Assembly (NCBI GenBank): GCA_031763025.1
Contig: JASSKH010000025.1
Span: 5,722,689-5,786,688, forward strand
DNA length: 64,000 bases
Direction of reading: 5' to 3'
Origin: Macrocystis pyrifera
Lineage: Eukaryota; Sar; Phaeophyceae; Laminariales; Laminariaceae
Positions within the stretch are counted from its first letter, which is position 1, and each line of letters begins with the position of its first letter. A program made the translations under genes and the position numbers. A model generated the notes under the pieces. The model saw nothing but the letters and a program-made list of their open reading frames with translations, had not been told where the DNA came from and ran no database searches. Below are positions 44,001 through 56,094 of this stretch, piece by piece.

Positions 44001-47000
44001 CGGGGACCTTGTCGACTCACCAGATATTCGATGACGGCTATCAGGAAAACATTTTATATTTGAGCACCATGGAGGTCACAACGGAGGGACAGTTTGGAAA
44101 GGGGCCAAAGTATCCAACAGTTAGCGGGTGCTGCTTCCCGGCCTTTAAGCTGGGACGTGAGACACCTTGAGGATGGTCAGTGACTGACTGGTTTCGTGCT
44201 CCAAGGTGATGATCGCCTTGGTGTAACTTCACTGCATGAGATGTCTGGAGGAATTCACTATTTCATAGACGAATTGTACTATTGTTTTCATGTTGCACAC
44301 ACTTAACGAATACCAATGTTGACGTGCTGTGGATATGCGAGGAAGCCCCCAACATACTACAAACACCGCTCGCGTGTGGAACCACATTCGTCCGAAAAGG
44401 CAGTTGCGGTTGTCACGAATGGCATCGCGAACACGTTAGACTCCCGTAAGAAGCGGTCAGTTCCTTGAAATCCTCAGCGTGTCTCGCGTATGCCGATGTT
44501 CGGACTATTTTCAACGGGGGGCAAATGTGTTCGTCATGCTTGGCGACATTACTCCTACTAGCCGGTCGTACGAATGTGATCCCGCAAAGCAAGCGGTCTT
44601 TGGAATCCGTGAGCGACATATCCGCGCGTTGGGTTTCTCTACCACTATAGTAAGTGCTACGGTGGTGTAAGCATGGCAACGCATGTGTAGCGGACTTCAC
44701 TCCTACGTTGACGCGCATGAACATAATTTTGATGCTGCCGTTAAACGTTGAATAATTATACTGGCGTGCACTGAAACGAGCGAGAATACTGATTACGAAC
44801 ACTTTCGGGAACCCCTTCGACGAGAGCTGATAGTCACTGTGGCCACGAGCTAGCATCACGGATGCATTTTTCTCCTGTGAGAAGACGTAGTCGGGCGCCG
44901 TGGCATCCTTAGGGTCGACTCGCGGGTACCAAGAACCTGAGTCCTTCTTGCGCTAGAAAAAACAATCGTCCCGACGCCGCTCGTGATCACTGCTACGGCC
45001 TGTTCGACGCGTGTTACAACAGAGATGTGGCACGTTTCGACTCAAATGCGTTTGGCTGACGAGGTTACGTCCCACAGCAGCGGTTGCTCAAGTTACCTCA
45101 ATGTGTCTGACCGGCAGGGCTGCTCCAGAAACTACCAGATAGAACACGTTGACTACAGGACACTACCCGGTAGTTGTTTTAGGACTGGTGCATCGAAGTT
45201 CTGGTCGGGCTGCGCGAGAGAATACGCTTTCGAAGCCAAGTTTCGCGCGAGATGTTGATCTCGTCACGTGAGGAGCTCATACAATAAGCCACCACTCTTG
45301 AGGTGGCATTGCTCGGGGCTCCTCTACCAAACAATGCTGAAATCCCTTTGCATACCGTTCGCTGGAGAGACAAACGACCGAGGCTAAAGCGATAAAGCAC
45401 TGGACTCGCCCCTGCATTATCGAGGACCTTGTCGACGAGAGGGGTGGTGAGCCGACAACAGGAGATACAGAGCCTAGTCGCACCCATAGTGACAAGGGAA
45501 GCAACAGAATGGCAGCCGCGAGAGATTTATCCACCACCGTGTTCACTCTTGTTCGAAGCCACTCGTTCGAAAGTTGAAAGATGTATAGGTGAGACGTAAC
45601 TGGAGAGCCATCTGGCTGAAAACTTAAAGTCGGAAGGGGAGATGGGGGCACAGCTCGTTTGGAACTGAGGGAAACACGCCCGAACATCGCCTAACTGGGT
45701 GGTGACGAGCGGAGGCTACTCGCAGGGTGACATATGTCTCCCGCGATTTGTCATGTATGTTGTGGTAGGTGATGACGTGATTCAAGGGCTCTGGTACGCT
45801 GATTGGTGCTTAATCGCCTAGGGACCGTAGGCATTGATTTGTGCGGGGTGAGCAGGTGGTAACGATGGCGCTAATATCATTATGAAGGTAAGAAAGACGA
45901 ACGGGTTGAGTTTTCAGGTGTTTGCAGTGCAAGAACCAACCGATATACTATTTCGGGTCTCGTTCTGTATAGTATACACTACAGATTATCTTTGATCTCA
46001 AACCGCTTGTGCAGTGGGCTTGAACGGCTATACGATGAAAAACCCATGAAATATCCATTATTTCTGTTGTTACGGCACCCTAGCTGCTACTCAACGCCAA
46101 CTACTGTGTGTACTACTGCTTCAGCGCCGCCGCAAGGCACTGCGGCAGCTGCAGAGTCTCGCGCGCGGTGAACGTAAACAATGTTACCCGGCTGGAATGG
46201 TACCACGGCGCGTGCTAGCTTGAGCCACTCGAAATGTCCGCGACATCAGCCTGGACAACTTGGATAGGCTCACCAGGCAGGAAGCAATGGTGTACAGATC
46301 AACCGAATATGGCAGCACTGCGCCAATAACAAGATGAACAAGACAAAGGTTTTTGACACGGGATTCGCCGGCCAAAAGACCTGTTTGAGCTTCCTACACG
46401 ACAATAAGGCGATAGCCAGCCATTTGCCGAGGACATTGCTGCACCTCACCCAACCAAATCCGATGCGTGTGATGGTGATACACGATAAAGTGAGATGGAA
46501 GCGCGCAGCGTTTGGTCAAACAATCGAAACGGTATTCCCTTAATGGGTCCGCTACGTTCGCTCTCCGAGGGGGCAGAAAGACTGGCTTCCAACAATGACG
46601 ACAACAACGATCGGTAGTTTATACTGTAGTTTTGTGAGCACTTTAACTCCTGTGGCAAGGAAAAGCATTGCCTGGGACCACTTGGCCTCGACAAGGCTTG
46701 AACATCCACCCGTGCGCAAGTGGTTCCACAATACGTCCTCGACCGGCGGGTATCGATTCGCCCTCTGAAGCAAGCCTGTGGAGCGAAAGAAAGACCACGC
46801 GGGTACGACAGTCTAGAATGCCATGGTGCCGTACAAACGTTATGTCAAACGTTGACGTAGGGAGACTTGCATAATTTTGCAGTTTCGACGACTACGAGCG
46901 TTCCGGGGAGACTATCAAAACAATACTATGGTGAATACTGTACATAAACTCTAATATAACATGCTATGATATGACACCGTACATACAACACGTCGCACCA

Positions 47001-47324
47001 CCCTCGTTACCCTTGCCAGTTGCGCGAGTTATTCACCAAGTATTCCCGCCCTTTAAGATGTGGGCGTAGAATATTCATGCGGTGTACGGTGGCAATATTG
47101 GCGGGCGTTGCGAGCATTCCGGTTCCTAGGCCTGCTTCTCGTAGACGTAGTCAAAGCTTTATCCGCTCGGATGGATCGATGTTCTCGTGCGTTGCTATTT
47201 CTACAGAAACTACTATACATAGTGGTTCGTTTCAACACCAGCAGACCAAAAGAAAACGGATATGTACGGAAACACGGTCACCAAACCATACCCACTCACC
47301 GTCTCACGTACGCACCCACTCTGC

Positions 47325-47440
47325 AACCCCCCCCCACCACGCACCCACTCACCCATTTCCAACTCACCTACCGACCGATGGACCCCCCCCACCGCCTTAC
47401 CTACCCACCCACCCATCCACCCACCGACTTACCCCACGCA
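47325..47440 (+). repeat. C-rich low-complexity tract (CACCCA-like)
   Basis: Runs of CACCCACTCACC and CACCCACCCACCCATCC. The long frames on both strands here follow from this composition. Confidence 0.8.
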
Positions 47441-48457
47441 AGCTAATAAGCGAAAGGTATTGGGAGGCATAAAATCAACTAGAGGGCGCTTTTCACCCAC
47501 GCTTGAGGCCTCAAGAGTCGAGCGCTCTATCGGCGACCCGAAAAAGAAGTATTCTTAGCCACACCCGCGCCAACACGTTTCGTCGCTAGCCGCTAGTTGA
47601 AATTGGCCGCGACGCCTCCTTTTTTTGCCTGGCATGGCGATGGCTACTCGGTGGAGAATCCCCGGGCGGTCAGGTGGTGCTAGAAAGCAGCCAGCGGCAA
47701 AAAGTAATAAGGCATATATAAAACCTGCTGTAATCGGCTGTGAAAATCCCAAACAGAAATATTATTATGTCCCGGCTGTTTGTTAGTTTAGAGGTTTTCG
47801 TTGGAGCTCGTGTTTGGAGGCGGTGTAACTCGATCATGCTTGCTACGTGGCGTATACGACCTTTGTTATACAGGTGCACGGCTGAACCATGAAGATGGCA
47901 TACATATATCACCTGCTGGTCGCGCTGAGGCTGGCATATGGCGGTCGCGTCGTCAACTCGCTTCAGGTGGTGACACCGGCGAAAGGAGATGTCCTCGCCG
48001 CCGGCCGGTAAGCGAGCCTCATGATGACCACCCCCCCCGTCATTATATATATTATATATGGGTTGGGTTGGCGTCGGTTGGCAACGACACTGTAAAACAT
48101 GCCGTTCACTACGTGAGCTAGACATCCAGGGTACCGTTTTTTGTTTTTTTTTTGTTTTTTGGCGGTCGCCCACAGCTGGTCGTCTAGTTAGATCTTTTGT
48201 GCGAAGTAAAGAACCTTTACTCTGTACAAGGAAATAGATCGTATCACGTAGGTGTTCAAGGTAAGGCACCCAAGAGGCAGTTACATAGTACTCCCATGGC
48301 TGTCTCTGGAAGTGGCCACACCGGAAATTAAACTAACTCATTGAAGCTGTCATCCATATGCAAGTCCGCCTCACGAGCGGTTCTTAGTAGGATGCAGCCC
48401 ACCCTTCATGCGACTCGCCGGACACCTCACGGCGCTTCCCGCTTGGTGCAAGCAATG

Positions 48458-48548
48458 TCTGCCTGGTCGGTGAAAACCCGACATGCTCCGTCCCGGCATT
48501 GTAGGGATGCGAGGGTCTATGGTCATACGACTACGGCCATGCATGAGA
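48458..48548. repeat. Dispersed ~90-bp repeat, inverted copy
   Basis: CCTGGTCGGTGAAAACCCG ... GCTCCGTCCCGGCATTG ... CATACGACTACGGCCATGCAT, reverse complement of 40976-41072 with few changes. Confidence 0.75.
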
Positions 48549-48662
48549 TCGAGTACATCTCTCCTATCGAGTACACCCCCCCCCCCTAACGCCTTTGCTT
48601 TTCGTTTTCTTTTGGAGTGTGGGGCCGCCAGGTTGTATATCGAAGTAGACCGTTTTGTTTTC

Positions 48663-48702
48663 GGCCAGCCCTGGCCAGCCCTGGCCAGCCTTGGCCAGCC
48701 TC
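48663..48702 (+). repeat. GGCCAGCCCT tandem repeat
   Basis: Four 10-bp units in a row, the last two slightly changed. Confidence 0.9.
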
Positions 48703-49400
48703 AATTCATGTTTTTGTGCGAGGAAAGGTACAGTAGGCTGTCTCACGCAATAACTTCAGTACAAATAATAGTAGTTGTCTTACACATGTACCAGCGATCA
48801 TGATGAGGATGATAACGATGTTTTCACTTTAGCTCACTCCCCTGAAATACTGTATGTGGTCACAAAAACAGGCTGTAGCACAAATGTATATCGATGGAGG
48901 AACCAAATAAATACGAAACAGTGCCACACGGCAGTACCATACCGGTCCGTTTCTCCCATGACTAACCCTAACCCTATTTATCGTCTCCTAAAAGTGTTAA
49001 ATATTCCACTTCCCCCTTTCCCCTGGTGAGTATTTGGTCATTATTGGTATGATACGTCCGACGACAATAGGGTACTCGGTACATATCTGCAGGCGATCGG
49101 TTCAAGCAAACCTCCAGTTCGTGACTTCAGTTCGGCGGCTGATATCAGATGTTGCTGTGTTTCAATCATGACGACAAATACTCGTCACTGCTGTAGGTTT
49201 TCGTTGAAATGTTGACAACTATCACAGGCTAGTTATGACATATGCAGGTTCCTTCCTCATTTGTGCAACGTGGATGTTGACAAATCCTTGCTTTGTGGCG
49301 ACATTGAACAATGTAGCACACCGTCAGATGTGCCGAAATGATAGGTTGTTGACACCTAGCGGTGTGTGTTACTTTGTTCGATGTCCCCACAAGAGAGGGG

Positions 49401-49912
49401 GTCTCGGACATCTGTGTCCGCTGTAGCACCAATACCGTTTGCAAGAGCACCATCGAAGAGCACTTCTGCCGAAAAGCAAAACCGATAGCATTCCTAATGG
49501 TAAGCTAGTCCGCCCTATAGCAACATTCCTAATGGTAAGCTACAGTAGCTGCCCTGCTCTACGTGTTGTCAACATCTCCACAGAGTTAAGCTGAACCTAC
49601 AATAAACCGAAGTACAAGTAAGAGCAAGCTCAGAATCTCGCCGCATGTTGTGTAAAGCCAAGGGAGGAGGTCTCGGACATCTGTGTCCGCTGTAGCACCG
49701 ATACCGTTTGCAAGAACACCATCGAAAAGCACTTCTGCTGAAAAGCAAAACCGATAACATTCCTGCTGGTAAGCTAGTCCGTCCTATAGCAACACTCCTA
49801 ATTGGACGGTAGCTGCCCTGCTATACGTATTGTCAACGTCTCGACAGAGTTAAGTTTAACCTACAATAAACCGAAGTAGAAGTAAGAAAAAACTCGGAAT
49901 CTCGCATATATT
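49401..49912 (+). repeat. Tandem duplication, 269-bp unit
   Basis: Unit 1 starts GTCTCGGACATCTGTGTCCG at 49401 and unit 2 repeats it at 49670, both ending in the CGAAGTA..AAGTAAGA / AATCTCGC part. Unit 1 contains a further short internal repeat (ACATTCCTAATGGTAAGCTA). Non-coding. Confidence 0.9.
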
Positions 49913-51249
49913 CAGAGAGAATCAAAGAACGTCCGTGAACGAATTGGATATCTTGTTGTATGCAGCAATATCGCCACAGCAAACGCTAAACACGACCACA
50001 AACAAAACTGACGCGCGAATAGGTACCCAAACCGCCACCATGCCAAAACATAAACACTCCGAAGGTTCACCATCCATCACGCACAGATACATGGAGCACA
50101 ACACCCCCCACCACCCCGCTTAACGAACGCACGGTCACCACATATATATATAGATACCATCTCTGAAACACGAAGGCACACAGATGTGCAAAACCCTACA
50201 GAGCATTCAACAACATAATATACTCGTATAGCACACAAGTTTCTCCCATTCCTTCGAGCGACCGTTTGGTAGATGGTCTCCGGGTTTCTTCCCGGCTGGT
50301 ACGGCGGAGCAGCACACCCTGACCGTTTGAAACCTTCAGGGGTACGATGCATACCTCGCGCAGCCATCCTGTGCCACGTGTGCTCGTGTTCGGTGGAGAA
50401 GCAAGGTGAGAGCCGGATGTGCTGACGCGTGTGTGATGCTTTGTGGGGTCTATTAATAGTACAACCAATTCGAGTATCCTGGTTGTACACGCACGTGAAC
50501 ACCATTAAGTAACTGTCATTCAATCTGCAGGTACGCGGCCCTTTCGATAACGTTACCAAAATGTCACAAGGCACAGTCGTCGTCGGAATTCAAGAGACTG
50601 CACCAGCAGTAAACTCCCTCACAAACTCGCCCACCCTTCCACCCCGTACAAGTACAAGCCCGGCCTGAAACGTTGTGCTGATCAGGCCATAAAGCTACAC
50701 TACACTAAGAAACCGCCTGTCTGCAGAGTTTGAAATTCAACCGCACGTCGAGAGTGAACCACCCCCCCCCATTCCCCATCTACAATGCCTCCCTAAACGT
50801 TAGCCCCGGGCACAATTGTTTGCGGGCTACGAAGAAGGCATTGCTCGCTGTGAGGCTGCCTATAATAGTAGAGCTAGATGCCTGCGTCACTACTACAGAA
50901 GCGGTGATGATGATGGTGCATTCCTGGCAGAAAAATAATGTAGCAAGAATCGAGTTTAATATATCCGTTGAAGTCAAGACGGGGTCGCGCCAAGGGCCGG
51001 AAACGGAAACCACCAATAATAGCTCCTTCCTGCGATGACCAAAGAAAGGGAGGATGGTCTCGTTTTTTTTTTTTTTTGTCGGGGTTTTGCCGCCGCTGCT
51101 ATGCATAGAGAAAAACCGAGATGCCCTCGGTTAGCAGGCCGGCCACCGGCCCAAACGTGCTGCATCCCCACAGCAGCCCGTCCGCCTGGATCATGCAGCA
51201 GAGCGTTATTCACGTCTTCGCCCACGTGGAGTAGAAATATGTACATTAT
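49913..51249. other. No gene seen
   Basis: Unique-looking. The frame 50077-50574 (-) and its neighbours show no motif. A T-run lies at 51063-51077. Confidence 0.5.
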
Positions 51250-51261
51250 TGTCTTTTTTCG

Positions 51262-51550
51262 CGACATACCGTGGCATGCCGTGGCACCACCTGCGCAAAA
51301 CCTTCCACGCCATCTTCCACGGCATACCACGGAACCTTTCACGGACCTCCACGGCATACCATGGGACCCGAACCCTAACCCTAACCCTAACGTAAGTGCC
51401 GTGGACATTGGGGTGCCGTGGGGGTTGCCATGACACGCCGTGGGATTGCCATGGAGTGCCGTGGCGGTAGCCGCGGGGGTCGCCATGGTACTACCCATGG
51501 CATGTCATGGCAACCCCCACGGCGTGCCATGGAATATTATGCCACACCAC
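51262..51550. repeat. Palindromic CCATGG/CCACGG-rich block with an internal telomere-type array
   Basis: A cluster of CCACGGCATACCACGG-, GGCATGCCGTGG- and GCCATGG-type words, mostly complementary between the left (51262-51368) and right (51398-51550) parts, so the block could form a large imperfect stem. Between them lies (CCCTAA)3 at about 51373-51391. Confidence 0.75.
51373..51391 (+). repeat. Interstitial CCCTAA telomere-type repeat
   Basis: Three units of CCCTAA (TTAGGG on -). A two-unit run occurs at about 48963-48974. Confidence 0.85.
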
Positions 51551-51606
51551 GGCCTAACCACGACAAGGTTAAATAGTGTAGAACCCTGGTTGTTGGGTCT
51601 ATAAGC

Positions 51607-51752
51607 GAAAAGTCTCAGGTGTAAGACATCGCAGTTGTTCACAGTCGCGCAAATGTCTGATGTATTCTGATTGGCTGATTGGTGTGATTTGATGTAGCTC
51701 CAAATTGTCCAAGGGGCATATGCGGTGGGTTTTGTGCTTTCGCGAATGGATT
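51607..51752. repeat. Dispersed ~130-bp repeat, copy 1
   Basis: GTAAGACATCGCAGTTGTTC ... ATTCTGATTGGCTGATTGG ... AAGGGGCATATGCGGTGGG. Same orientation copy at 63267-63386. Confidence 0.75.
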
Positions 51753-51959
51753 GCATAAAAATATATTTGGATGGTTTTCCAGGGTACGGGGAAGAGGGAT
51801 GAGAGGCCCCTTGACCTCACAACTCAAGTACAAAAAATGAAACGTCTGTTACAACTACAAGTACATGACTGGACGATAATACATGACTTCACAGCACCAT
51901 CTCCTGTTTTGCTCCCTCGCCTCATGGCAAGGTTGAGCGGCGCATCACCCGGCGCACGA

Positions 51960-52200
51960 GTTGTCCGCTTACGCTAGCGTAGATAATTGGATTCCCCGGG
52001 AAACCCGACCATCCTCGGCTGTCCGCTTACGCTAGCGGGATAACTATTACGGGGTCCATAGTTAATAGGACCTATGGTATATATAAAAACCTATATATTT
52101 ACCTATTTTTACTAGCAATATTTGGTCCTATTTATTATGGTCCCCCGTAATAGGTTCCCGGGGGAACCCGACCTGCCTCGACCCCCTTACGCTTGCTGGA
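51960..52200 (+). repeat. Tandem units of TCCGCTTACGCTAGCG...CCCGGGAAACCCGACC
   Basis: Unit 1 begins at ~51961 and unit 2 at ~52020; a partial unit lies near 52183. Unit 2 is split by a MITE at 52046-52151. The units contain the palindrome GCTAGC and CCCGGG. Confidence 0.7.
52046..52151. mobile_element. MITE of the TTACGGGGG...TA family, copy 3
   Basis: Inverted ends TTACGGGGTCCATAGTTAAT and, from the right, TATTACGGGGGACCATAATA. Both arms continue into AGGACC. Comparison with the neighbouring tandem unit places the insertion at a TA. About 106-110 bp, no coding. Confidence 0.8.
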
Positions 52201-53450
52201 CCTATAAGTCAGGATGGCTCGTGCCAGAGGGTGAGCGTTCGGGATGGACTGTTACTGGACACCGTGCTGAGGGAGACCCGGTGAGTGGTTGCAAAAATGG
52301 GTTTGAGGTAGCTGCTGACGCCGTACACATTCCTTGGATAAAAGCCATACTCGCGAAGCAAAAATGGCGCGATGGGCTGACCGACGAGGAAAATGCCGCA
52401 GTCGGGGTAGGGCATTGGACTGCCGAAGGATCATTCTGGCAAAATCTCGAGGCTATGGCGGAATACGATAAACAGCAGCAGCAGAAGCAGCAGCAGAAAC
52501 GGCAGCAGCAGCAGCAGCAACGTTATTACCAGTACCAGCAGCGTTTCCACGAGTACCACCAGCAACAGCAGTACAGCGACCGCTACTACCCGTCAGAATA
52601 CTACCCGCAGCAGCAGTATCATCAGCAGTAGCAATTCAGCCTCCCCAGCGACCCCTACTACTCAGACGATCACTACCAACTGCACCAACAGGTCTAGGAG
52701 CAGCGTCTCCAGGAGTACCACCAGCAACAGCAGTACAGCGACCACTACTACCCGCAAGACCACTTCCAGCAGCAGGCAGGAGCAGCAGCAGCAGGAGCAG
52801 CAGCAGCAACAACGTGCCATTCGGCGAGACCTGGCCGACGATAGTCACGCACAGCAAGTAGAAGTTAGAGCAGATGGGAGAGGAGCACCAGCCCAGGAGA
52901 GCAACGCCCCACCATCAAGCGAAACACCCTTGACTGCGATTTCGTCGAGCGAAAAATCGGGCGCAGGGTACGCAGTGAATTTTTTGTCCGCGTTCCCGAC
53001 GCTGTCTGTGGACGACCGTAAAGCAATTGAAGACTACGTCATGGAGGAGATACGTGAAGCTCGAGAAGAAGAGCGCTCAGCGGCAAGGGAACATGCGACC
53101 GCGACCCCAGAAGAGGAAGAAGGCACGAAGGAGGGTGCGTAAGCCCAGGGCAAGGAGCCCAGAAGCAGCGAGAACCCATCCCAAGACAACCCACTGCAGG
53201 TCCCGACAGCATCCCTCCCGCACCACGCTACTTCTACCACATAGGCAGGCACGTTTCACATCAGCCATACAACAGTAGCCTTCCAGGGAATGCAAGGTTG
53301 GGAGAACAAGGATTTGGGCCATCGGGGGTTGACGGTGGGCAAGGTGTCCGACGTTGGAATGATAGAGGGACGCAGCCAGCCGCAGCCGCAGCAACGCCGC
53401 CAGGAGGAGCTACCAGCTTCGACTTCCCCAGGAAGGTGTGAGCGGATTCT
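52160..53450 (+). pseudogene. Decayed Gln/Tyr-rich protein of unknown family
   Basis: A + frame to 52631 has an ordinary N-terminal part (WTYKSGWLVPEGERSGW ... IPWIKAILAKQKWRDG) and then a long Gln/Tyr-rich tail. It is cut by TAG at 52629-52631, continues in frame, meets TAG at 52695-52697, and continues again. In the CAG/GCA repeat (~52770-52815) the frame shifts. The new frame runs to TAA at 53142 with an acidic helix-like end (KAIEDYVMEEIREAREEERSA). A third frame then codes for ~90 residues to RKV just before GTGTGAG, a possible splice donor, at ~53438. I do not recognise the family. Both in-frame stops are TAG in Gln-rich context. Confidence 0.5.
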
Positions 53451-53924
53451 GTTTTTTCAGCAGCTTCGTGGGCTGGTCGACGGAGCCGGGACGTCGGCAT
53501 CTTACGCGGCCGAGGGGGGCGCGAGTACGCGAAAAGGACCAGGTCACCGCCTTTAAGGAATGTATTCTTCATTTTTCTCTGATCTGATTTTTTTGTTGGG
53601 AGGATTTCTTGTTGAATGGTACACACCATTAATGATATAGTAGTAGTTTCACTAATACCCTGGTAGACCCTACTACCGCATCGAATGTACCACGTACAAG
53701 CAGTTGGTCTGTCTGGTACCTGGTATGGTACCACACGTATATGTAGACTTTGATTGGTTGATTTGTTTTAGGTTTTCCCTGAAATTAATGTTGTGATTGG
53801 CAAATTGATGATTGTGAATTAGCATCCCCGTTTGCGTAATAATCACGTACGTGCATATGAATTTTCAGTGATTGCGATATTATTCGGTTTGGTTATTTTT
53901 TTGGTGCTCAATCCACCTTGGGCT

Positions 53925-54105
53925 TTATTTGCACTTTGCTTTTGGAGTTGTGTTATATTAATGCGCAACCCCCCGCCCGGAAAAGGGGGGTTGGAGAAGG
54001 GGTGACCCCCCGGGCCTGCCCCAACGGCAACCCCACGCTAGCATCCGTATACTCGAGTCAACTCCCAACCCAACTGGCGACACAAAACTCTCGACGCCAG
54101 CCTAC
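53925..54105 (-). repeat. B2 repeat of the YR element (3' end)
   Basis: Second B copy, ending on - at AAAGCAAAGTGCAAA, taken as the 3' terminus. Confidence 0.82.
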
Positions 54106-54786
54106 CAAACCGCTATCAGAGAAGCAGTTTCTGACAAATAACTCGAGAAACCATACCAAGCACAAGAAAACCTCATTACCACATTCAAATAAATTTACAC
54201 ACACTTGTACCAGGCATACACAAATAACACAAGTACATTTAAACTCGCAATGTACTTCAATGTTAATATACGGATAACCCCCTTCTCCTATACTTTCAGA
54301 TTGCGCGCAAAATCTGAGCCGATGCAACACCACGTTTACTTTTATCAACTATAATAGCATGATATAAAGAAACCCCACTTGCATCAAACAATACAAAACG
54401 CCAAACTAGGCGGTTAGCCTACGCCGCCACTCGCGCAATCTACGACACCCGGTCGCACTATCAGCGAAATTACAGGGTACGTATAACATACAGCAACAAA
54501 CACAAACGTTACTGCGACCATTCAACTCCCCCCCCACCGACTCCCTCAAAAGCACGGGCGGGTGGGTGGGAACTCAAACAGAGTAGGCTGTATCACACCT
54601 TGGACCTGTAGCTCTGCCTCTGCTTCACTGCGCTGTTACGTGTAGGTTGCGGCTACGTACCAGACAAGGTTTGTGTACCAAAGGCTACGATTCATGCTAC
54701 CGTGAATCACCGCAGTCATCTGATTGGCTAAACTTCTTACGTACGCACCAAACTCACATTCTCTCATTCTTCCGAGAATACTCTGC
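54106..54786 (-). repeat. A2 repeat region of the YR element
   Basis: 54584-54786 matches A1. The remaining part (54106-54583) has no partner at A1 but matches the middle of the left-edge element (342-1124), so the full A2 block is longer than what A1 retains. Confidence 0.75.
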
Positions 54787-54965
54787 TTTGCACTTTGCCT
54801 TCGAAGTTGTATTATACTAATGTGCAACCCCCTGCCCGGAAAAGGGGGGTTAGAGAAGGGGTGACCCCCCGGGACTGCCCCAACGGCAACCCCACGCTAA
54901 CATCCATATACTCGAGTCAACTCCCAACCCAACTGGCGACACAGAACTCTCGACGCCAGCCTCCA
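54784..54965 (-). repeat. B1 repeat of the YR element
   Basis: About 180 bp next to A2, matching 53925-54105. It holds C-runs facing G-runs (CCCGGAAAAGGGGGGTT) and ends on - at GGCAAAGTGCAAAGC. Confidence 0.85.
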
Positions 54966-55067
54966 TCACAAATGGGAGTTGACCCTATGATGTATTCTTA
55001 CGACTCCTTTCCCATCCCACGTGCAATATCATAGGGAACGCATGTGATAACACACTTCTCCATCATT

Positions 55068-56094
55068 TTACTTCTGCCTATTCAACTCTAGGAGTGAATT
55101 AACTCGCCCCCACTCAGTGCCCTGGCCCGGCTGGATCCCACCGCTAATTCCTTCCTGGGCCATAACGTCTGCTACCCAACTGGCATCCTTTCCGTGACTG
55201 CGAACATACGCCCTGTACGCATCGGACGCCCATCGGCCCTCACGCTGCAACACCTCTGGTGTCGCCCCCCCCGCCGACAAGTGTGTTGCGCCTCCATTCC
55301 TCAGAGAGTGCAGAGCGCACTCCTCCGCACGCACGCCCGATAACGCAACCACTTTCCGCAAAGCTGTCGTCGCTTGCTGCTGTGTCCACATGGACCATCT
55401 GCCATTACCAACGCCGAAAGCGGCAAGGGGGGCCAACGAGGGAAGAAACAGATAACAGGACATCAATTCAATAATGAGATCGACAGCATCGCCACCTTCA
55501 CCCACGCGCAATGACGGACCACAACGTACACGCGTTAGAACCGCCCCTTTCTGCAGTTGGTCCCCTTTCGACCCACGAAACCGAACCTCAACGCGGTCTG
55601 CGGTGGACCACTGCGCGACGGTGAGCTGTAATTTCCCGCGAAAAAAAGCTACGTCGGCCCGTCGCAAACAATACGTCTCGCGCACACGTGACTGAGTTTC
55701 CGCAAACATTTCCGACGCGGGAGTAAAAAACTAAAAGGAAGCACAGAGGGCAAGCCACAAGACGCGACCCCCCATCTGCCATGTAGATATCGATTTCTCG
55801 CCCACGATCAACATTTCCCACGAAACAGGCCTACGAACGGTTGCTTGGTTACCAGCGTCGGCATGCGAACGAGCGGCGCCTTTGAGTGCATTAACGAAAA
55901 CAGGATGAGTAGTGTCCAGCTCGAACCCTTGTGAAGTACGATGAAAAAACCTTGATCGCTGACAAACGGCTGTCGATAGGTTGCCGACCGCAATTTCTTG
56001 GTGGCAAACGCGTACGCTACGTACTCGAACAAATGCCACACGTTGGTCATGCTGTCTCCGCACCGGTTTAGGAATACAGGCATGCCACACCGTA
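55068..56094 (-). pseudogene. YR element tyrosine recombinase
   Basis: The N-terminal core-binding helices (FEYVAYAFATKKLRSAT, then FHRTSQGFELDTTHPVFVNAL) are split over two frames. The catalytic part is the 213-residue frame from 55709: ALHSLRNGGATHLS holds the H-x-x-R box (His134, Arg137), GRW gives the following Trp160, and Tyr165 or Tyr168 in SDAYRAYVRS is the nucleophile. The first catalytic Arg, normally in an LRASE-like motif, reads TPASEM here, so it appears lost. Known role: strand exchange that inserts circular cDNA. Confidence 0.88.

Larger units (their letters stand above)
38861..49400. other. Long stretch without a supported gene
   Basis: 10.5 kb. The longer frames (44413-44859 -, 45277-45687 -, 47020-47472 +, 47670-48269 -) have low-complexity or ordinary random composition and no motif. 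Contents I can name: a G-run at 38907-38919; a C-rich microsatellite at 47325-47440; inverted repeat arms at 40976 and 48458; a four-fold 10-bp repeat at 48663; a weak ~80-bp repeat pair (39465-39545, 43255-43335). A coding-like frame on - at 42435-42656 is not recognised. Confidence 0.5.

Noticed and set aside
44413-44859. 148-codon open frame on -
   Set aside because: Overlaps equally plausible + frames and has no recognised domain; length is within chance for this composition.
47670-48269. 199-codon open frame on -
   Set aside because: Longest frame in the gene-poor stretch, but it has a low-complexity Lys/Thr/Arg start from poly-T DNA and no motif or neighbour support.
50077-50574. 165-codon open frame on -
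   Set aside because: No motif; the neighbouring frames on the same strand read the same bases equally well.
53142-53560. Separate gene downstream of the Gln-rich frame
   Set aside because: The coding-like frame appears to continue the decayed Gln-rich protein after frameshifts rather than start a new gene.
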